Below, one piece after another: positions 32,896 to 41,980 of a stretch of 64,000 bases of DNA (position 1 is its first letter; the number at the start of each line of letters is the position of its first letter). The position numbers were made by a program, and so were the translations under genes. Below the pieces are notes generated by a model, which worked only from the letters and a program-made list of their open reading frames with translations, had not been told where the DNA came from and ran no database searches. Origin of the DNA: Lewinellaceae bacterium (GTDB lineage: Bacteria; Bacteroidota; Bacteroidia; Chitinophagales; Saprospiraceae); the NCBI GenBank assembly GCA_016716135.1, contig JADJWX010000001.1:62001-126000 (forward strand), written 5' to 3'.

Positions 32896-35010
32896 ATGTC
32901 CTCCTCCATCCAACCCACCGCGCTTGCCGACAAACTCAGCCAAATGGATATCTTCCACTCCATTCCGGGTGATATCCTGCTGCACCTGGCTGCGCAGTGC
33001 CGGATCGAGTTATTCGAGCCCAATGCCGTTGTTTTTCACAAAGATGAACCCGGGCAGGCGCTATACCTGATTTTGGAGGGCTCCGCCCGCGTGCACGACG
33101 GCGATTTTATCGTAGCAAACATGAAGGCCGGCACCTGTTTCGGCGAAATGGCCCTGCTGGACGAAGGGCCGCGCTCGATGTCGGTGAGCGTCAACGAGGT
33201 AAGTCGCCTGGCGCGGATCGACCGCGATGTTTTTTTTGACGTACTCGGCGATTATCCCGGAGTCATGCAAAAAATCGTGGGCATGCTGACCCGCCGCCTG
33301 CGTTTTCAAACCGACAAAACCCTGGAACAGCTCCGCCGGCGCGAGGAGGAATTGTCCAAGCAGGTAGCTGCACGCACCGCTGAGTTGATGCAGCAAAAAG
33401 AAGAAGCCGAGCAGTTGCGGGCTAAAGCCGAAGCCGAAAAAAAAGAAGCCGAAAAACAACGCCTGCGTGCCGAGCAAAGCGAGCGCGCCGAGCAGCAATT
33501 TCTGGCCAACATGAGCCATGAGATCCGGACGCCCATGAACGCCGTGATGGGCATGACCAATTTGCTGCTGCAAAAAAATCCGCGCGAAGATCAACTCCGG
33601 TACCTGCACAGCATCCGGCAGTCGTCCGAAGCGCTACTGGTCATTCTCAACGACATTCTGGATATTTCCAAAATACAGGCCGGCAGGCTGGAGCTGGAGT
33701 TTACCGGCCTTCGCGCCGACGCCATACTGGAGCAGGTGCGCACTACCTTGCAATTCCGCGCCGAAGAAAAAGGCCTCAGCCTGGAGGTTATTTTCGACCC
33801 GAATATTCCACCGGTACTTACCGGCGACCCCGTGCGGCTGCAACAGGTGCTGTTGAATCTGGCGGGCAATGCGGTGAAGTTTACTGAAAAAGGCCAGGTA
33901 AGCATGGAGGCCCGGTTGATGAAAAAACAGGCTAACCGCGCCCGGATTTATTTTGAGGTACGCGATACCGGAATCGGCATGACGGCCCAGCAACTCGACG
34001 TGGTGTTTGAAAGTTTCCGCCAGGCCTCCGGCGATACCACCCGCAAATACGGAGGCACCGGCCTTGGGCTGACCATTTCAAAACAGTTGGTTGAACAATT
34101 TGGCGGCAGCCTGCAAGTGAGCAGCAGCCTTGGTGAAGGTTCCGTTTTTTGGTTTGAAATCGAGTTGGAAATCGGAAAAGCATCCGATGCGAAGCCCGAG
34201 GAGCCGCTACCCGACGCAAGAGATGCGCTGCGCGGCTTGCGCATTTTACTGGCTGAAGACAATGCTTTCAACCGGATCGTGGCGGTGGAAACGCTCGAAA
34301 TGCTCATCCCGGAAGTACGCGTGCATACCGCCGAAAACGGCCGGGAGGCGGTGGAAGCGTTTCGGACGCACAGGTTCGACGTGGTGCTCATGGATGTGAC
34401 CATGCCCGTGATGGACGGCCTGGAGGCCACGCAGGCCATCCGGGCTTTCGACGGTCCGGCCGGGCAGATCCCGGTGATCGCGTTTACGGCTTCGGTTACC
34501 AAAAAGGAAGTCCGGCGCTGCCTGAACAACGGCATGAACGCCTGCGTCCCCAAGCCCTTCAAAGAATCCGAACTGCTTCAGGCCCTGCTGACTGCAGTGG
34601 CGCCCGGGCAGGTTTCCGCGGCGGCGGTCCTGCCGGAGGAAACTGAAATCCCGGTTGATGCCGGCGATTCGGACCGCCTGGCTTTTTTGAAAAACCTCAC
34701 CGGGAACAACCCGGCCCGCATTCAAAAATACCTGAAGCTGTACCTCGAATCGGTGCGCGCCGGCGTGCCCCGCATTGAAGCGGCCCTGAAGGCCGGCGAC
34801 CGCGAGGAGTTACGGCGTGTGGTGCATACCGTTAAACCGCAGTTTCGCATGCTGGGCATGGAGGAAATGGCTGAGTTGGCGCAGACAATTGAAACACAAG
34901 CCGTGGAAGCCATTGATTTGGATATGCTGCCGGAAAATGTGGATAGGTTGCTGGCTGAAATCCGCGATTCCGTTCAGGTCTTTGAAGCCTACCTGGAACC
35001 GGCAGACTAA
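32896..35010 (+). CDS. Hybrid histidine kinase with N-terminal cyclic-nucleotide-binding domain
   Basis: 704 residues, no membrane helix, so a soluble sensor. Order: cNMP-binding fold (about 10-130; FHSIPGDILLHLAAQCR, LYLILEGSARV, GTCFGEMALLDEGPRSMSV), a long coiled coil (~140-200), HisKA with H208 in MSHEIRTPMN, HATPase_c (N-box NLAGNAVKFTEKG, DTGIGM, GGTGLGL), receiver with D500 in VVLMDVTMP, and a C-terminal Hpt domain with H644 in HTVKPQFRMLGM. The phosphate-cassette glycine-glutamate FGEMALLDEGPRS looks intact, so real ligand binding is plausible. The single-domain receiver encoded 68 bases downstream is the likely end of the relay. No output domain is present here. Confidence 0.93.
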   Translation: MSSSIQPTALADKLSQMDIFHSIPGDILLHLAAQCRIELFEPNAVVFHKDEPGQALYLILEGSARVHDGDFIVANMKAGTCFGEMALLDEGPRSMSVSVNEVSRLARIDRDVFFDVLGDYPGVMQKIVGMLTRRLRFQTDKTLEQLRRREEELSKQVAARTAELMQQKEEAEQLRAKAEAEKKEAEKQRLRAEQSERAEQQFLANMSHEIRTPMNAVMGMTNLLLQKNPREDQLRYLHSIRQSSEALLVILNDILDISKIQAGRLELEFTGLRADAILEQVRTTLQFRAEEKGLSLEVIFDPNIPPVLTGDPVRLQQVLLNLAGNAVKFTEKGQVSMEARLMKKQANRARIYFEVRDTGIGMTAQQLDVVFESFRQASGDTTRKYGGTGLGLTISKQLVEQFGGSLQVSSSLGEGSVFWFEIELEIGKASDAKPEEPLPDARDALRGLRILLAEDNAFNRIVAVETLEMLIPEVRVHTAENGREAVEAFRTHRFDVVLMDVTMPVMDGLEATQAIRAFDGPAGQIPVIAFTASVTKKEVRRCLNNGMNACVPKPFKESELLQALLTAVAPGQVSAAAVLPEETEIPVDAGDSDRLAFLKNLTGNNPARIQKYLKLYLESVRAGVPRIEAALKAGDREELRRVVHTVKPQFRMLGMEEMAELAQTIETQAVEAIDLDMLPENVDRLLAEIRDSVQVFEAYLEPAD

Positions 35011-35078
35011 AAACAGCCCATGGAGGCGGTATTTAACATTGAAAAGAAGTTTCTACCTTCGCACTAAATCTTGGAACT

Positions 35079-35459
35079 ATGGCTGATCAAAAAAAGAAAA
35101 TATTTGTCGTGGATGATGATAAGATGTTCTGCACCATGCTGTCGGATCATCTTGAGGATCAGGGATCGTACGCGGTAACCAGCTTCGGCACCGGCGAAGA
35201 ATGCCTGGAACAGCTTGATGCCGCCCCCGATGCCATTATCCTGGATTATTACCTGGACTCCAACGTACCCGGCGCCAAAAACGGCCTCGAAATACTGCAA
35301 ATCATCCATAAAAAAAGTCCGGAACTGAAGGTGATCATGCTTTCCTCTCAGGAGCACTACGGCATTGCGCTGCAAACCATTGCCAGCGGCGCGGTGTATT
35401 ACGTGATCAAAGACCTGAAGTCTTTCCAGGAAATCGACAGCATTTTGGAAGAGCTGTAA
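35079..35459 (+). CDS. Single-domain response regulator
   Basis: 126 residues forming only a receiver domain: acidic triad D12-D14, phospho-acceptor D56 in IILDYYLD, a serine in MLSSQE and lysine in YYVIKDLKS. There is no output domain, so it works by protein contact or as a phosphate shuttle. It lies 68 bases after the hybrid kinase gene and is its probable partner. A B-family repeat begins 29 bases after the stop. Confidence 0.92.
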   Translation: MADQKKKIFVVDDDKMFCTMLSDHLEDQGSYAVTSFGTGEECLEQLDAAPDAIILDYYLDSNVPGAKNGLEILQIIHKKSPELKVIMLSSQEHYGIALQTIASGAVYYVIKDLKSFQEIDSILEEL

Positions 35460-35487
35460 GTTTCGCGCTTGGTTTTTTATAAAAAAA

Positions 35488-35706
35488 CATGAATCATCCC
35501 GAATTTTTAAAATGACTTCGGAGAAGTCAAATATTTGTAGATCAGAGATTTAAGGGCGCGCGACGACCTCGGAGAGGTCGCATGTGCGGGGGTTGCCACC
35601 TGGATATTCGACCTCTCCGAAGTCGGGCAACGGATAACCGGAGCATTTCTACAAATATTTGACCTCTCCGAGGTCTTTTTTATGGAAAAATTCGGGATGA
35701 CTCATG
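35488..35706. mobile_element. Family B palindromic element, copy 1 (complete)
   Basis: A 219-bp element with inverted ends CATGAATCATCCCGAATTTT (left) and the complement of GAAAAATTCGGGATGACTCATG (right). Inside are the palindromes GACTTCGGAGAAGTC, GACCTCGGAGAGGTC and GACCTCTCCGAGGTC, and the arm word AAATATTTGTAGA at both ends. It lies between the lone receiver gene and metK; the rest of that gap carries the metK leader. A second copy at 51913 is interrupted. Confidence 0.75.
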
Positions 35707-35816
35707 TAATACCAGTTTGTTTCAAAATGAAGCAGGCCAACAGCCCCCCGAATTAAACGGAAATAACCCCGTCTATCCCCCCTCATTCTTCAGATGAATT
35801 TTAGTAAAGGAAGCGC

Positions 35817-35824
35817 TACCTTTG
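35817..35824 (+). promoter_or_regulatory. Candidate -7 box of metK
   Basis: TACCTTTG fits TAnnTTTG exactly. Starting there, the metK leader would be about 130 bases long. No good TTG lies at -33. I looked for a SAM riboswitch core in the leader and did not recognise one. Confidence 0.4.
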
Positions 35825-35957
35825 CGCGGCTTTTTTGCGCCCGGAGTAAAGAAATTGCCTATAACAGGGCCACCCGGGAGCTGAAAAGCCCAGCACAATA
35901 CCTGAAACGTTCCGCGTGTAAAAAAGCACTGGCGGAAACAAAACACACAACTACGTC

Positions 35958-37205
35958 ATGCCATATTTATTTACTTCCGAGTCTGTTTCTGAAGGCCATC
36001 CCGATAAAATTGCCGATCAGATCAGCGACGCAATTCTGGATGAGTTTCTCCGGCAGGATCCCAACGCCAAAGTGGCCTGTGAAACCCTGGTAACTACCGG
36101 CCTGGTGGTTGTGGCCGGTGAAGTGCGTTCGCATGCTTATGTGGATGTACAGGAAACTGCGCGCAAAACCATCGAACGCATCGGTTACACCCGGGCTGAA
36201 TACCAGTTTGAGGCCAAAAGCTGCGGTGTGATCAGTGCCATTCACGAACAAAGTGCAGACATTGCCCAAGGCGTTGATGTCGGTAAAAACGAGCAGGATC
36301 AGGGCGCCGGCGACCAGGGTATGATGTTCGGCTACGCCACCAACGAAACCGACAACTACATGCCGCTTGGCCTCGACCTGGCGCACCGCATCCTGCGCGA
36401 GCTCGCCGACATCCGCCGCGAAGGCAAAAAGATGAAGTACCTGCGCCCCGATGCCAAAAGCCAGGTCACCATCGAATACACCGACAAACACGTCCCCAAG
36501 CGCATCGACACCATCGTGGTGAGCACGCAGCACGATGAGGAGGCCACCCAGGAACGCATTGCTGCCGATATTCAGAAAATTGTAATTCCCCGTGTCAAAA
36601 AAAACCTGCCGCCGCGCCTGCAACGGCTCTTTAACAACAGCATCCAATACTACATCAACCCTACCGGAAAATTTGTGATCGGGGGGCCCCACGGCGACAC
36701 CGGCCTTACCGGCCGCAAGATCATCGTGGACACCTACGGCGGCAAAGGCGCCCATGGTGGTGGTGCCTTTAGCGGAAAAGACGCTTCCAAAGTGGACCGT
36801 TCGGCAGCCTACGCCACCCGGCATATCGCCAAAAACCTGGTTGCCGCCGGCTTGTGCAAGCAGGCATTGGTACAGGTTGCTTATGCGATCGGGGTTTCCA
36901 AGCCGGTCGGGCTTTTTGTCAATACCTTCGGAACCTGCACGGTGAAAGGCCTGACCGACGGCGAAATTGCAAATAAACTGCTGGAGATTTTCGACCTCCG
37001 CCCGGCGGCTATTGTAAAACGCTACGGATTGAAAAACCCGATTTTTGCCGAAACCGCAGCCTACGGCCATTTCGGGCGCGAACCGGAAAAAAAGACAATT
37101 TCAATTGGCCTGAACGGCAAATCCGAAAAACGGGAAGTAGAAACATTTACCTGGGAAAAACTCGATGCCGTCGCGGATATCCGGAAGGCATTCGGACTGG
37201 CCTAA
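35958..37205 (+). CDS. metK: S-adenosylmethionine synthetase
   Basis: 415 residues; makes S-adenosylmethionine from methionine and ATP in the cytosol. Signature stretches: FTSESVSEGHPDKIADQISD (ATP site), the loop GAGDQGMMFGYATNET, the glycine-rich GGPHGDTGLTGRKIIVDTYG and the GKGAHGGGAFSGKDASKVDRSAAY hexapeptide region. The start MPYLFTSESV is the family norm. AhcY, which removes the by-product of SAM-dependent methylation, is encoded 24 kb away in the same window. Upstream is a ~130-base leader behind a TACCTTTG box. Confidence 0.97.
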   Translation: MPYLFTSESVSEGHPDKIADQISDAILDEFLRQDPNAKVACETLVTTGLVVVAGEVRSHAYVDVQETARKTIERIGYTRAEYQFEAKSCGVISAIHEQSADIAQGVDVGKNEQDQGAGDQGMMFGYATNETDNYMPLGLDLAHRILRELADIRREGKKMKYLRPDAKSQVTIEYTDKHVPKRIDTIVVSTQHDEEATQERIAADIQKIVIPRVKKNLPPRLQRLFNNSIQYYINPTGKFVIGGPHGDTGLTGRKIIVDTYGGKGAHGGGAFSGKDASKVDRSAAYATRHIAKNLVAAGLCKQALVQVAYAIGVSKPVGLFVNTFGTCTVKGLTDGEIANKLLEIFDLRPAAIVKRYGLKNPIFAETAAYGHFGREPEKKTISIGLNGKSEKREVETFTWEKLDAVADIRKAFGLA

Positions 37206-37407
37206 TCCATTTTTATCAATACCGCCGGCGGGCAGATTGCGTTTCGAAAAAGCAACCGCCTGTCTGCCGGCGGGCATCCCTGCCGCCGCAATTTGTTACC
37301 TTTCCCGCCGTTTTTCGTACATAAAACGAAAATGCAGCAGCGATGGCAGGCTTGAAGATACCTGCCGGAACTGCCGGCACAGATACTTCAACTAAACACA
37401 AGTTCTA

Positions 37408-37926
37408 ATGATTCGCAAGACATCTCTTTTTCTGTTTGCACTGCTTTTCGGCGCCATTAGCCTGTCCGGGCAAGCAGATTCAACCAAATACGGTCACATG
37501 AACCTGGGCAACCTGCTCGACGAATTGCCCGAAACGGCAAAGGCCGAGGCTATCCTGCGCGTATTTGCCGACAGCCTCAACCAGAAAGACAGCCTGATGA
37601 CCATGGCTTTTCAGGAAGCTTACCTGCTTCTAAAAAAAGAATACGACGAAGGCGGGCTCACCCAGGTACAACTTCAGGAACGCCAGTTGGCGCTTGAAAA
37701 ACAGCGCCAGGAAATTCAAAAGTACGAGGAGGAGGCCCAAGCACTGCTCGAATCCAGGCGTAATGAATTGCTCGGCCCTATTCTTTCCCGGGTCGATGAC
37801 GCGATAAAAGCCGTGGCAAAAGAAAACGGCCTCCTGATGATTTTTGATGTCAGCAGTGGCTCAATGCTGTTTGCTGCCGAAACGATTGATGTCACTCCGA
37901 TGGTCAAAACCAAATTGGGGATTTGA
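37408..37926 (+). CDS. OmpH/Skp-family periplasmic chaperone
   Basis: 172 residues with a signal peptide (MIRKTSLFLFALLFGAISLS, cut near SGQ). YGHMNLGNLLDELPETAKAE is the typical strand opening, followed by a long charged coiled-coil (about 75-130: LQERQLALEKQRQEIQKYEEEAQALLESRR) that forms the tentacles, and a C-terminal strand (LLMIFDVSSGSMLFA). Such trimers carry unfolded outer-membrane proteins across the periplasm. A strong terminator follows 17 bases after the stop. Confidence 0.88.
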   Translation: MIRKTSLFLFALLFGAISLSGQADSTKYGHMNLGNLLDELPETAKAEAILRVFADSLNQKDSLMTMAFQEAYLLLKKEYDEGGLTQVQLQERQLALEKQRQEIQKYEEEAQALLESRRNELLGPILSRVDDAIKAVAKENGLLMIFDVSSGSMLFAAETIDVTPMVKTKLGI

Positions 37927-37943
37927 TCTTGCGATCTTTAAAA

Positions 37944-37988
37944 GCAACACGGAGGCCCGAAGGATAAAACTTCGGGCCTCCGTGTTGC
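37944..37988 (+). terminator. Terminator of the OmpH/Skp gene
   Basis: A perfect 19-bp stem, GCAACACGGAGGCCCGAAG (37944-37962) against its complement at 37970-37988, with a 7-base A-rich loop GATAAAA. It is A-rich before and followed by ATAAATCCC, so the U-tract is poor, but stem strength is high. Confidence 0.75.
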
Positions 37989-38150
37989 ATAAATCCCAAC
38001 CGGCATGTATGCAACCGATTCCTTTATTATATTTTGCTGCATACGTCCACAGTTCTCCATAAAAAGCCAAAAAGCAATACTTTTACACCCTCCTCCCGGG
38101 CAGCACCCTGAAGCCCGGGATTGTTTATACCAGAAACATATCTTTCTACG

Positions 38151-41100
38151 ATGACTGCTTTCAAAACGCTGAATAATCTAACCGGGTGGCTGGTTTTTGC
38201 TGTGGCTGCGCTTGTTTTAGGCGCTGCTGCCGAACCTACCGGCAGTTTGTGGGACTGTGGCGAGTTTATCGCCGGGGCCTATAAATTGCAGGTGGTGCAC
38301 CCGCCCGGGGCGCCTATTTTCCTCCTGGTCGGCCGCCTGTTTGCCTGGGTTGGGCAAATGGTGTCGGACGACCCCGCCACTATTGCCTATGCTGTAAACC
38401 TGCTCTCGGCCTTGTGCACGGCATTTGGAGCAATGTTTATTTGCTGGAGCACGACCATTCTGGCCCGTCTGGCGCTGGTTGGCCGCGAAGGTGAAATGTC
38501 GCAAGGGCAGGCCATTGCAATCCTGGGCGCCGGGTTGGTTGCCGGGCTCACCACGGCCTTTGCGTCCTCAGTTTGGTTTTCCGCCGTTGAAGGTGAGGTA
38601 TACGCCATGTCGGCCTTTTTCACCTGCCTCACCTTGTGGGCGGTACTCAAGTGGTACCAGTTGCCGGATACTGCCGATGCCGATCGCTGGCTGGTTTTTG
38701 CGTTTTATTCGGTAGCCCTTTCGATCGGGGTACACCTGCTGAGCCTGCTGACCTTTCCGGCGCTGGCCATGTTTTATTATTTTAAAAAAGCAAAAAAACC
38801 GACGGTATTCAACACCCTGCTGGCTGCCGGCGTGGGTGTGGCGTTTATCGTTGGGCTCCAGTATTTTATTATCGCCGGGATTCCGCGGCTTTGGGCCACG
38901 TTTGACCGTTTTATGGTCAATGGCCTGGGTATGCCGTTTCACACGGGCATTATCCTGGTTTTCCTGCTTTTTAGCGGTGTGCTCTGGTATGGCCTGCGCC
39001 GGGCCGAGCGTACCGGAAACGGTCTGTTGCAACGCCTGGTTGTTGCGGTCGGTGTCGTGGTGATCGCGTATACGGCCTTTGGCATGGTGGTCATCCGGGC
39101 GAATGCGAACCCGCCGATCAACATGAACGACCCCTCCGACGCCACTCGCCTGCTACCCTACCTCAACCGCGAGCAATACGGCGAACGCCCGCTGTTGCGC
39201 GGCCCGAGCTTCGACGCCAAACCCATCGGCCTGAAAACCGAAGAGCGTTGGGGCCGTGTCGGCGACCGCTATGAAATTGTTGACGAAAAAATTGATTACG
39301 AATACGCCTCGTCCAGCAAAACCCTGTTTCCGCGTATGGGCGACTATTCGCAGGGGCGGCCGGACCTGTACCGCCGCTGGATTGATAAACCCACCGGTAC
39401 ACCAACTTTTGGCGACAACATTGAGTTTTTCATGAAATACCAGCTGGGTTGGATGTACTGGCGCTATTTCATGTGGAATTTTGCCGGCCGGCAAAACGGC
39501 GAACAGGGTTTTTATTCCTGGGACCCCAGCTCCGGAAACTGGGTAAGCGGCATCGATTTCCTGGATGAAGGCCGGATCGGGAATCAGGACGAATTGCCCG
39601 AGTTTATGGCCAAGGATCAGGCGCGCAACCATTATTACCTTATCCCGTTTCTGCTCGGTTTGGTCGGTTTGTTTTTTCACTATCGAAGCCGGCCGCGCGA
39701 TTTTGCCGCGTTGTTTGCCCTGTTTATTATTACCGGTATCGGCATCACGGTGTATTCCAACCAGCCGCCCAATGAACCCCGCGAACGGGATTATGTGCTC
39801 GTCGGCTCTATTTTCACCTTTGCCATGTGGATCGGGCTGAGTATCCCCGCGCTGTTCACCCTGTTGAGCGAGCGGGTAAAACTGCCGGGTGCGGCTGCTG
39901 CCGGTGCGGTCAGTTTGCTGGCTTTGTCGGCGCCCCTGTTGATGGTCACGCAGAACTGGGACGATCACAGCCGGGCCGACCACTACGCCAGCCGCGACTA
40001 TGCAAGCAACTTCCTCAACTCCTGCGCGCCCAACGCCATTATTTTTACTTACGGCGACAACGATACTTACCCGCTCTGGTACTGCCAGGAGGTGGAGGGT
40101 ATCCGGACGGATGTACGGGTGGTGAATCTTTCCCTGATTGCGGTAGACTGGTATATCGATCAGTTGCGCCGCAAGGTGAACGATTCGCCGGCCATTGAAA
40201 TGAGTATTCCGCAGGAGAAACTGCGCGGGTACAAACGTGTCCAGGTGCCGTTTTACGCACCCTCGGGTTCTGAACCGGAAATGTCGCTGCAACAATTGCT
40301 GAAATTTGTCGGCGAAGACCACCCGGTACCAGCGCAGGGCGGGCGCGATTTTGATTCGTATGTGCCAAGCCACAATGTGGTAATTCCGGTCAACAAACAA
40401 GCCATGGTTGCCAACGGTTTGCTTTCGGCAGCCGACAGCAATGTGGTGGATACCATCCGGTTCAATCTGGGCGACCGGAGTTTCCTGATCAAAGACGACA
40501 TTGCCATCCTGGATATCGTGGCGTCGAACTTCGACAAACGCCCTATTTACTGGGCCGTTACCACCCGGGAAGAAAAACTGCTTGGCCTGGCCGATTACAC
40601 CCAACTGGAAGGCCTGAGCCTGCGTTTGGTGCCGTATTATTCGCCCGGCGACGGCCGTAGTTACGGTATTATCGGAAGTGGCCGCGTCGCTACGGACATT
40701 GCCTACGACAACATTATGACCAAATGGCAATGGGGTAATTTCGACAAGGAACGCTTGTATGTCAACCGCTCGTATATGCCGAGTTTGCAAACCATGCGTG
40801 TCGGGATGATCCGCATTGGCCGTCAATTGGTCACGGAAGGCAAACTGGATAAAGCCGAGGCTTTGGCGGATAAATACTTTGCCGTTTTCCCGGATTTCAA
40901 CTTCCCGTACGATCAGTTTTCTGCCTACATGGCCGATATCTATGCCCGCGCAGGCGCAAATGAAAAAGCAAAAGAAAAGATTTTGGCAATAGCGAAAACG
41001 CAGGAGGCCATCATGCGCTTTCACAAATCGCAAACACCGGAATTTCAGCGCGGCTATGAGCAGGATTTCCGTTTTGCTGCCGCTGCAGCCCAGACACTGA

Positions 41101-41207
41101 TCGGCATTGCGCAATTCATGCAGGACAACCAATTGAAGGCCGAACTGGAAAATCAGTTCAACCCTTACCTGCCGGCTGCACCGGGCGTGCCGCCGCTACC
41201 GCAATAG
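38151..41207 (+). CDS. DUF2723 membrane protein (TMEM260-like GT-C glycosyltransferase candidate)
   Basis: 1,018 residues from the ATG at 38151 (an in-frame TTG at 38121 is less likely). The first ~560 residues hold about 12 membrane helices. The first loop has PTGSLWDCGEFIAGAYKLQV and HPPGAPIFLLVGR, the DUF2723 signature, with D35 and E38 as the likely catalytic acids of a GT-C fold. A second conserved stretch is QPPNEPRERDYVLVGS. The C-terminal ~450 residues are soluble and contain FTYGDNDTYPLWYCQE and TPR-like helices near the end. Human TMEM260 of this family is a protein O-mannosyltransferase, so protein glycosylation on the periplasmic side is a reasonable inference here. It is monocistronic, with its own terminator. 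Confidence 0.85.
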   Translation: MTAFKTLNNLTGWLVFAVAALVLGAAAEPTGSLWDCGEFIAGAYKLQVVHPPGAPIFLLVGRLFAWVGQMVSDDPATIAYAVNLLSALCTAFGAMFICWSTTILARLALVGREGEMSQGQAIAILGAGLVAGLTTAFASSVWFSAVEGEVYAMSAFFTCLTLWAVLKWYQLPDTADADRWLVFAFYSVALSIGVHLLSLLTFPALAMFYYFKKAKKPTVFNTLLAAGVGVAFIVGLQYFIIAGIPRLWATFDRFMVNGLGMPFHTGIILVFLLFSGVLWYGLRRAERTGNGLLQRLVVAVGVVVIAYTAFGMVVIRANANPPINMNDPSDATRLLPYLNREQYGERPLLRGPSFDAKPIGLKTEERWGRVGDRYEIVDEKIDYEYASSSKTLFPRMGDYSQGRPDLYRRWIDKPTGTPTFGDNIEFFMKYQLGWMYWRYFMWNFAGRQNGEQGFYSWDPSSGNWVSGIDFLDEGRIGNQDELPEFMAKDQARNHYYLIPFLLGLVGLFFHYRSRPRDFAALFALFIITGIGITVYSNQPPNEPRERDYVLVGSIFTFAMWIGLSIPALFTLLSERVKLPGAAAAGAVSLLALSAPLLMVTQNWDDHSRADHYASRDYASNFLNSCAPNAIIFTYGDNDTYPLWYCQEVEGIRTDVRVVNLSLIAVDWYIDQLRRKVNDSPAIEMSIPQEKLRGYKRVQVPFYAPSGSEPEMSLQQLLKFVGEDHPVPAQGGRDFDSYVPSHNVVIPVNKQAMVANGLLSAADSNVVDTIRFNLGDRSFLIKDDIAILDIVASNFDKRPIYWAVTTREEKLLGLADYTQLEGLSLRLVPYYSPGDGRSYGIIGSGRVATDIAYDNIMTKWQWGNFDKERLYVNRSYMPSLQTMRVGMIRIGRQLVTEGKLDKAEALADKYFAVFPDFNFPYDQFSAYMADIYARAGANEKAKEKILAIAKTQEAIMRFHKSQTPEFQRGYEQDFRFAAAAAQTLIGIAQFMQDNQLKAELENQFNPYLPAAPGVPPLPQ

Positions 41208-41223
41208 ATTGAACGTTTTTTAT

Positions 41224-41268
41224 AAAAATCCCGGGTTTTTCCATTGCGAATCACCCGGGATTTTTTTT
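41224..41268 (+). terminator. Terminator of the DUF2723 gene
   Basis: AAAAATCCCGGG (41224-41235) pairs with CCCGGGATTTTT (41254-41265), followed by T's to 41268. It lies 17 bases past the stop codon at 41207 and would work in both directions. Confidence 0.85.
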
Positions 41269-41490
41269 GTCCATCTGTTTTTTCAATGGTGTTGGGGATG
41301 CTGATCCAACCTTGCCAATTATAAGAAAATGGAGAAATGAAGCTATATTTTAAATTTTCTTCACGACCAAACACTGAGCACGATTCGCCATCTAACACCA
41401 GAGTCTTTAAAGTGCCCAGGTAGAATTATACCCATTGGAAAGTGGTTTGCAAATTTTTCGGGATTTTAGTCCTCGGATGGCTCTATAGCC

Positions 41491-41722
41491 CAGGGCAGAC
41501 GCATTAAAATTGTTCAACAATAGCCTAAGACCAAAAATCGGCCCAGCGGGCCGACATCTTGGTAGCAATTGTGGCCTGTCATGTTTACCGTGGCCCAACG
41601 GGCCACTATTGGGCATATAAAAATCGTGTAATACCGGCCCGCTGGACCGGAAACTGCCAATCAGTGGGCCAATACTACCGAGATGCCGCCCCATCCGGGG
41701 CGATTTTGATGCGTTTGCTCTG
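41491..41722 (+). mobile_element. Family A MITE-like element, copy 3 (complete, with target duplication)
   Basis: 232 bp. The left end reads CAGGGCAGACGCATTAAAAT and the complement of the right end CAGAGCAAACGCATCAAAAT. It has the same four G+C palindromes and inner inverted repeat as the copy at 12395. It is flanked by the perfect 11-bp direct repeat GCTCTATAGCC at 41480-41490 and 41723-41733, direct evidence for insertion as a unit. It encodes no protein. It sits in the convergent gap 41208-41980, which also holds two terminators and no gene. Confidence 0.88.
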
Positions 41723-41915
41723 GCTCTATAGCCCTCAATAAAAATATTGATTCCGAATTAGTCATCCGATGACCTGACCTTCGCGGTTTTTCGCAAACTG
41801 CTTTCCGGCAGGTAAAAGTTGACAACATTACGCCTGGCACCACACCGACAATAGTACAACCCTCACGGCTATTTTCACAAATCCCTTATGCCTCCTGGCC
41901 TAATCCGGTCTACAC

Positions 41916-41949
41916 AAAAAAGCGCCACTCCAGTAAAGGAATGGCGCTT
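41916..41949 (-). terminator. Terminator of the giant T9SS gene
   Basis: AAGCGCCACTCC (41920-41931) pairs with GGAATGGCGCTT (41938-41949) at 11 of 12 positions; on the minus strand it runs into TTTTTT. It lies 32 bases past the stop codon at 41981. Confidence 0.85.
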
Positions 41950-41980
41950 CAAAAGGTAGTTTAAAATTAAGCGGTGGAAC

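Noticed and set aside
35825..35957. SAM riboswitch in the metK leader
   Set aside because: The leader is long enough, but I could not match the conserved core of any SAM riboswitch class that I know.
35967..37070. 367-codon open frame on the minus strand
   Set aside because: Antisense to metK, which is certain.
39153..41132. 659-codon open frame on the minus strand
   Set aside because: Antisense to the DUF2723 gene and without recognisable domains.
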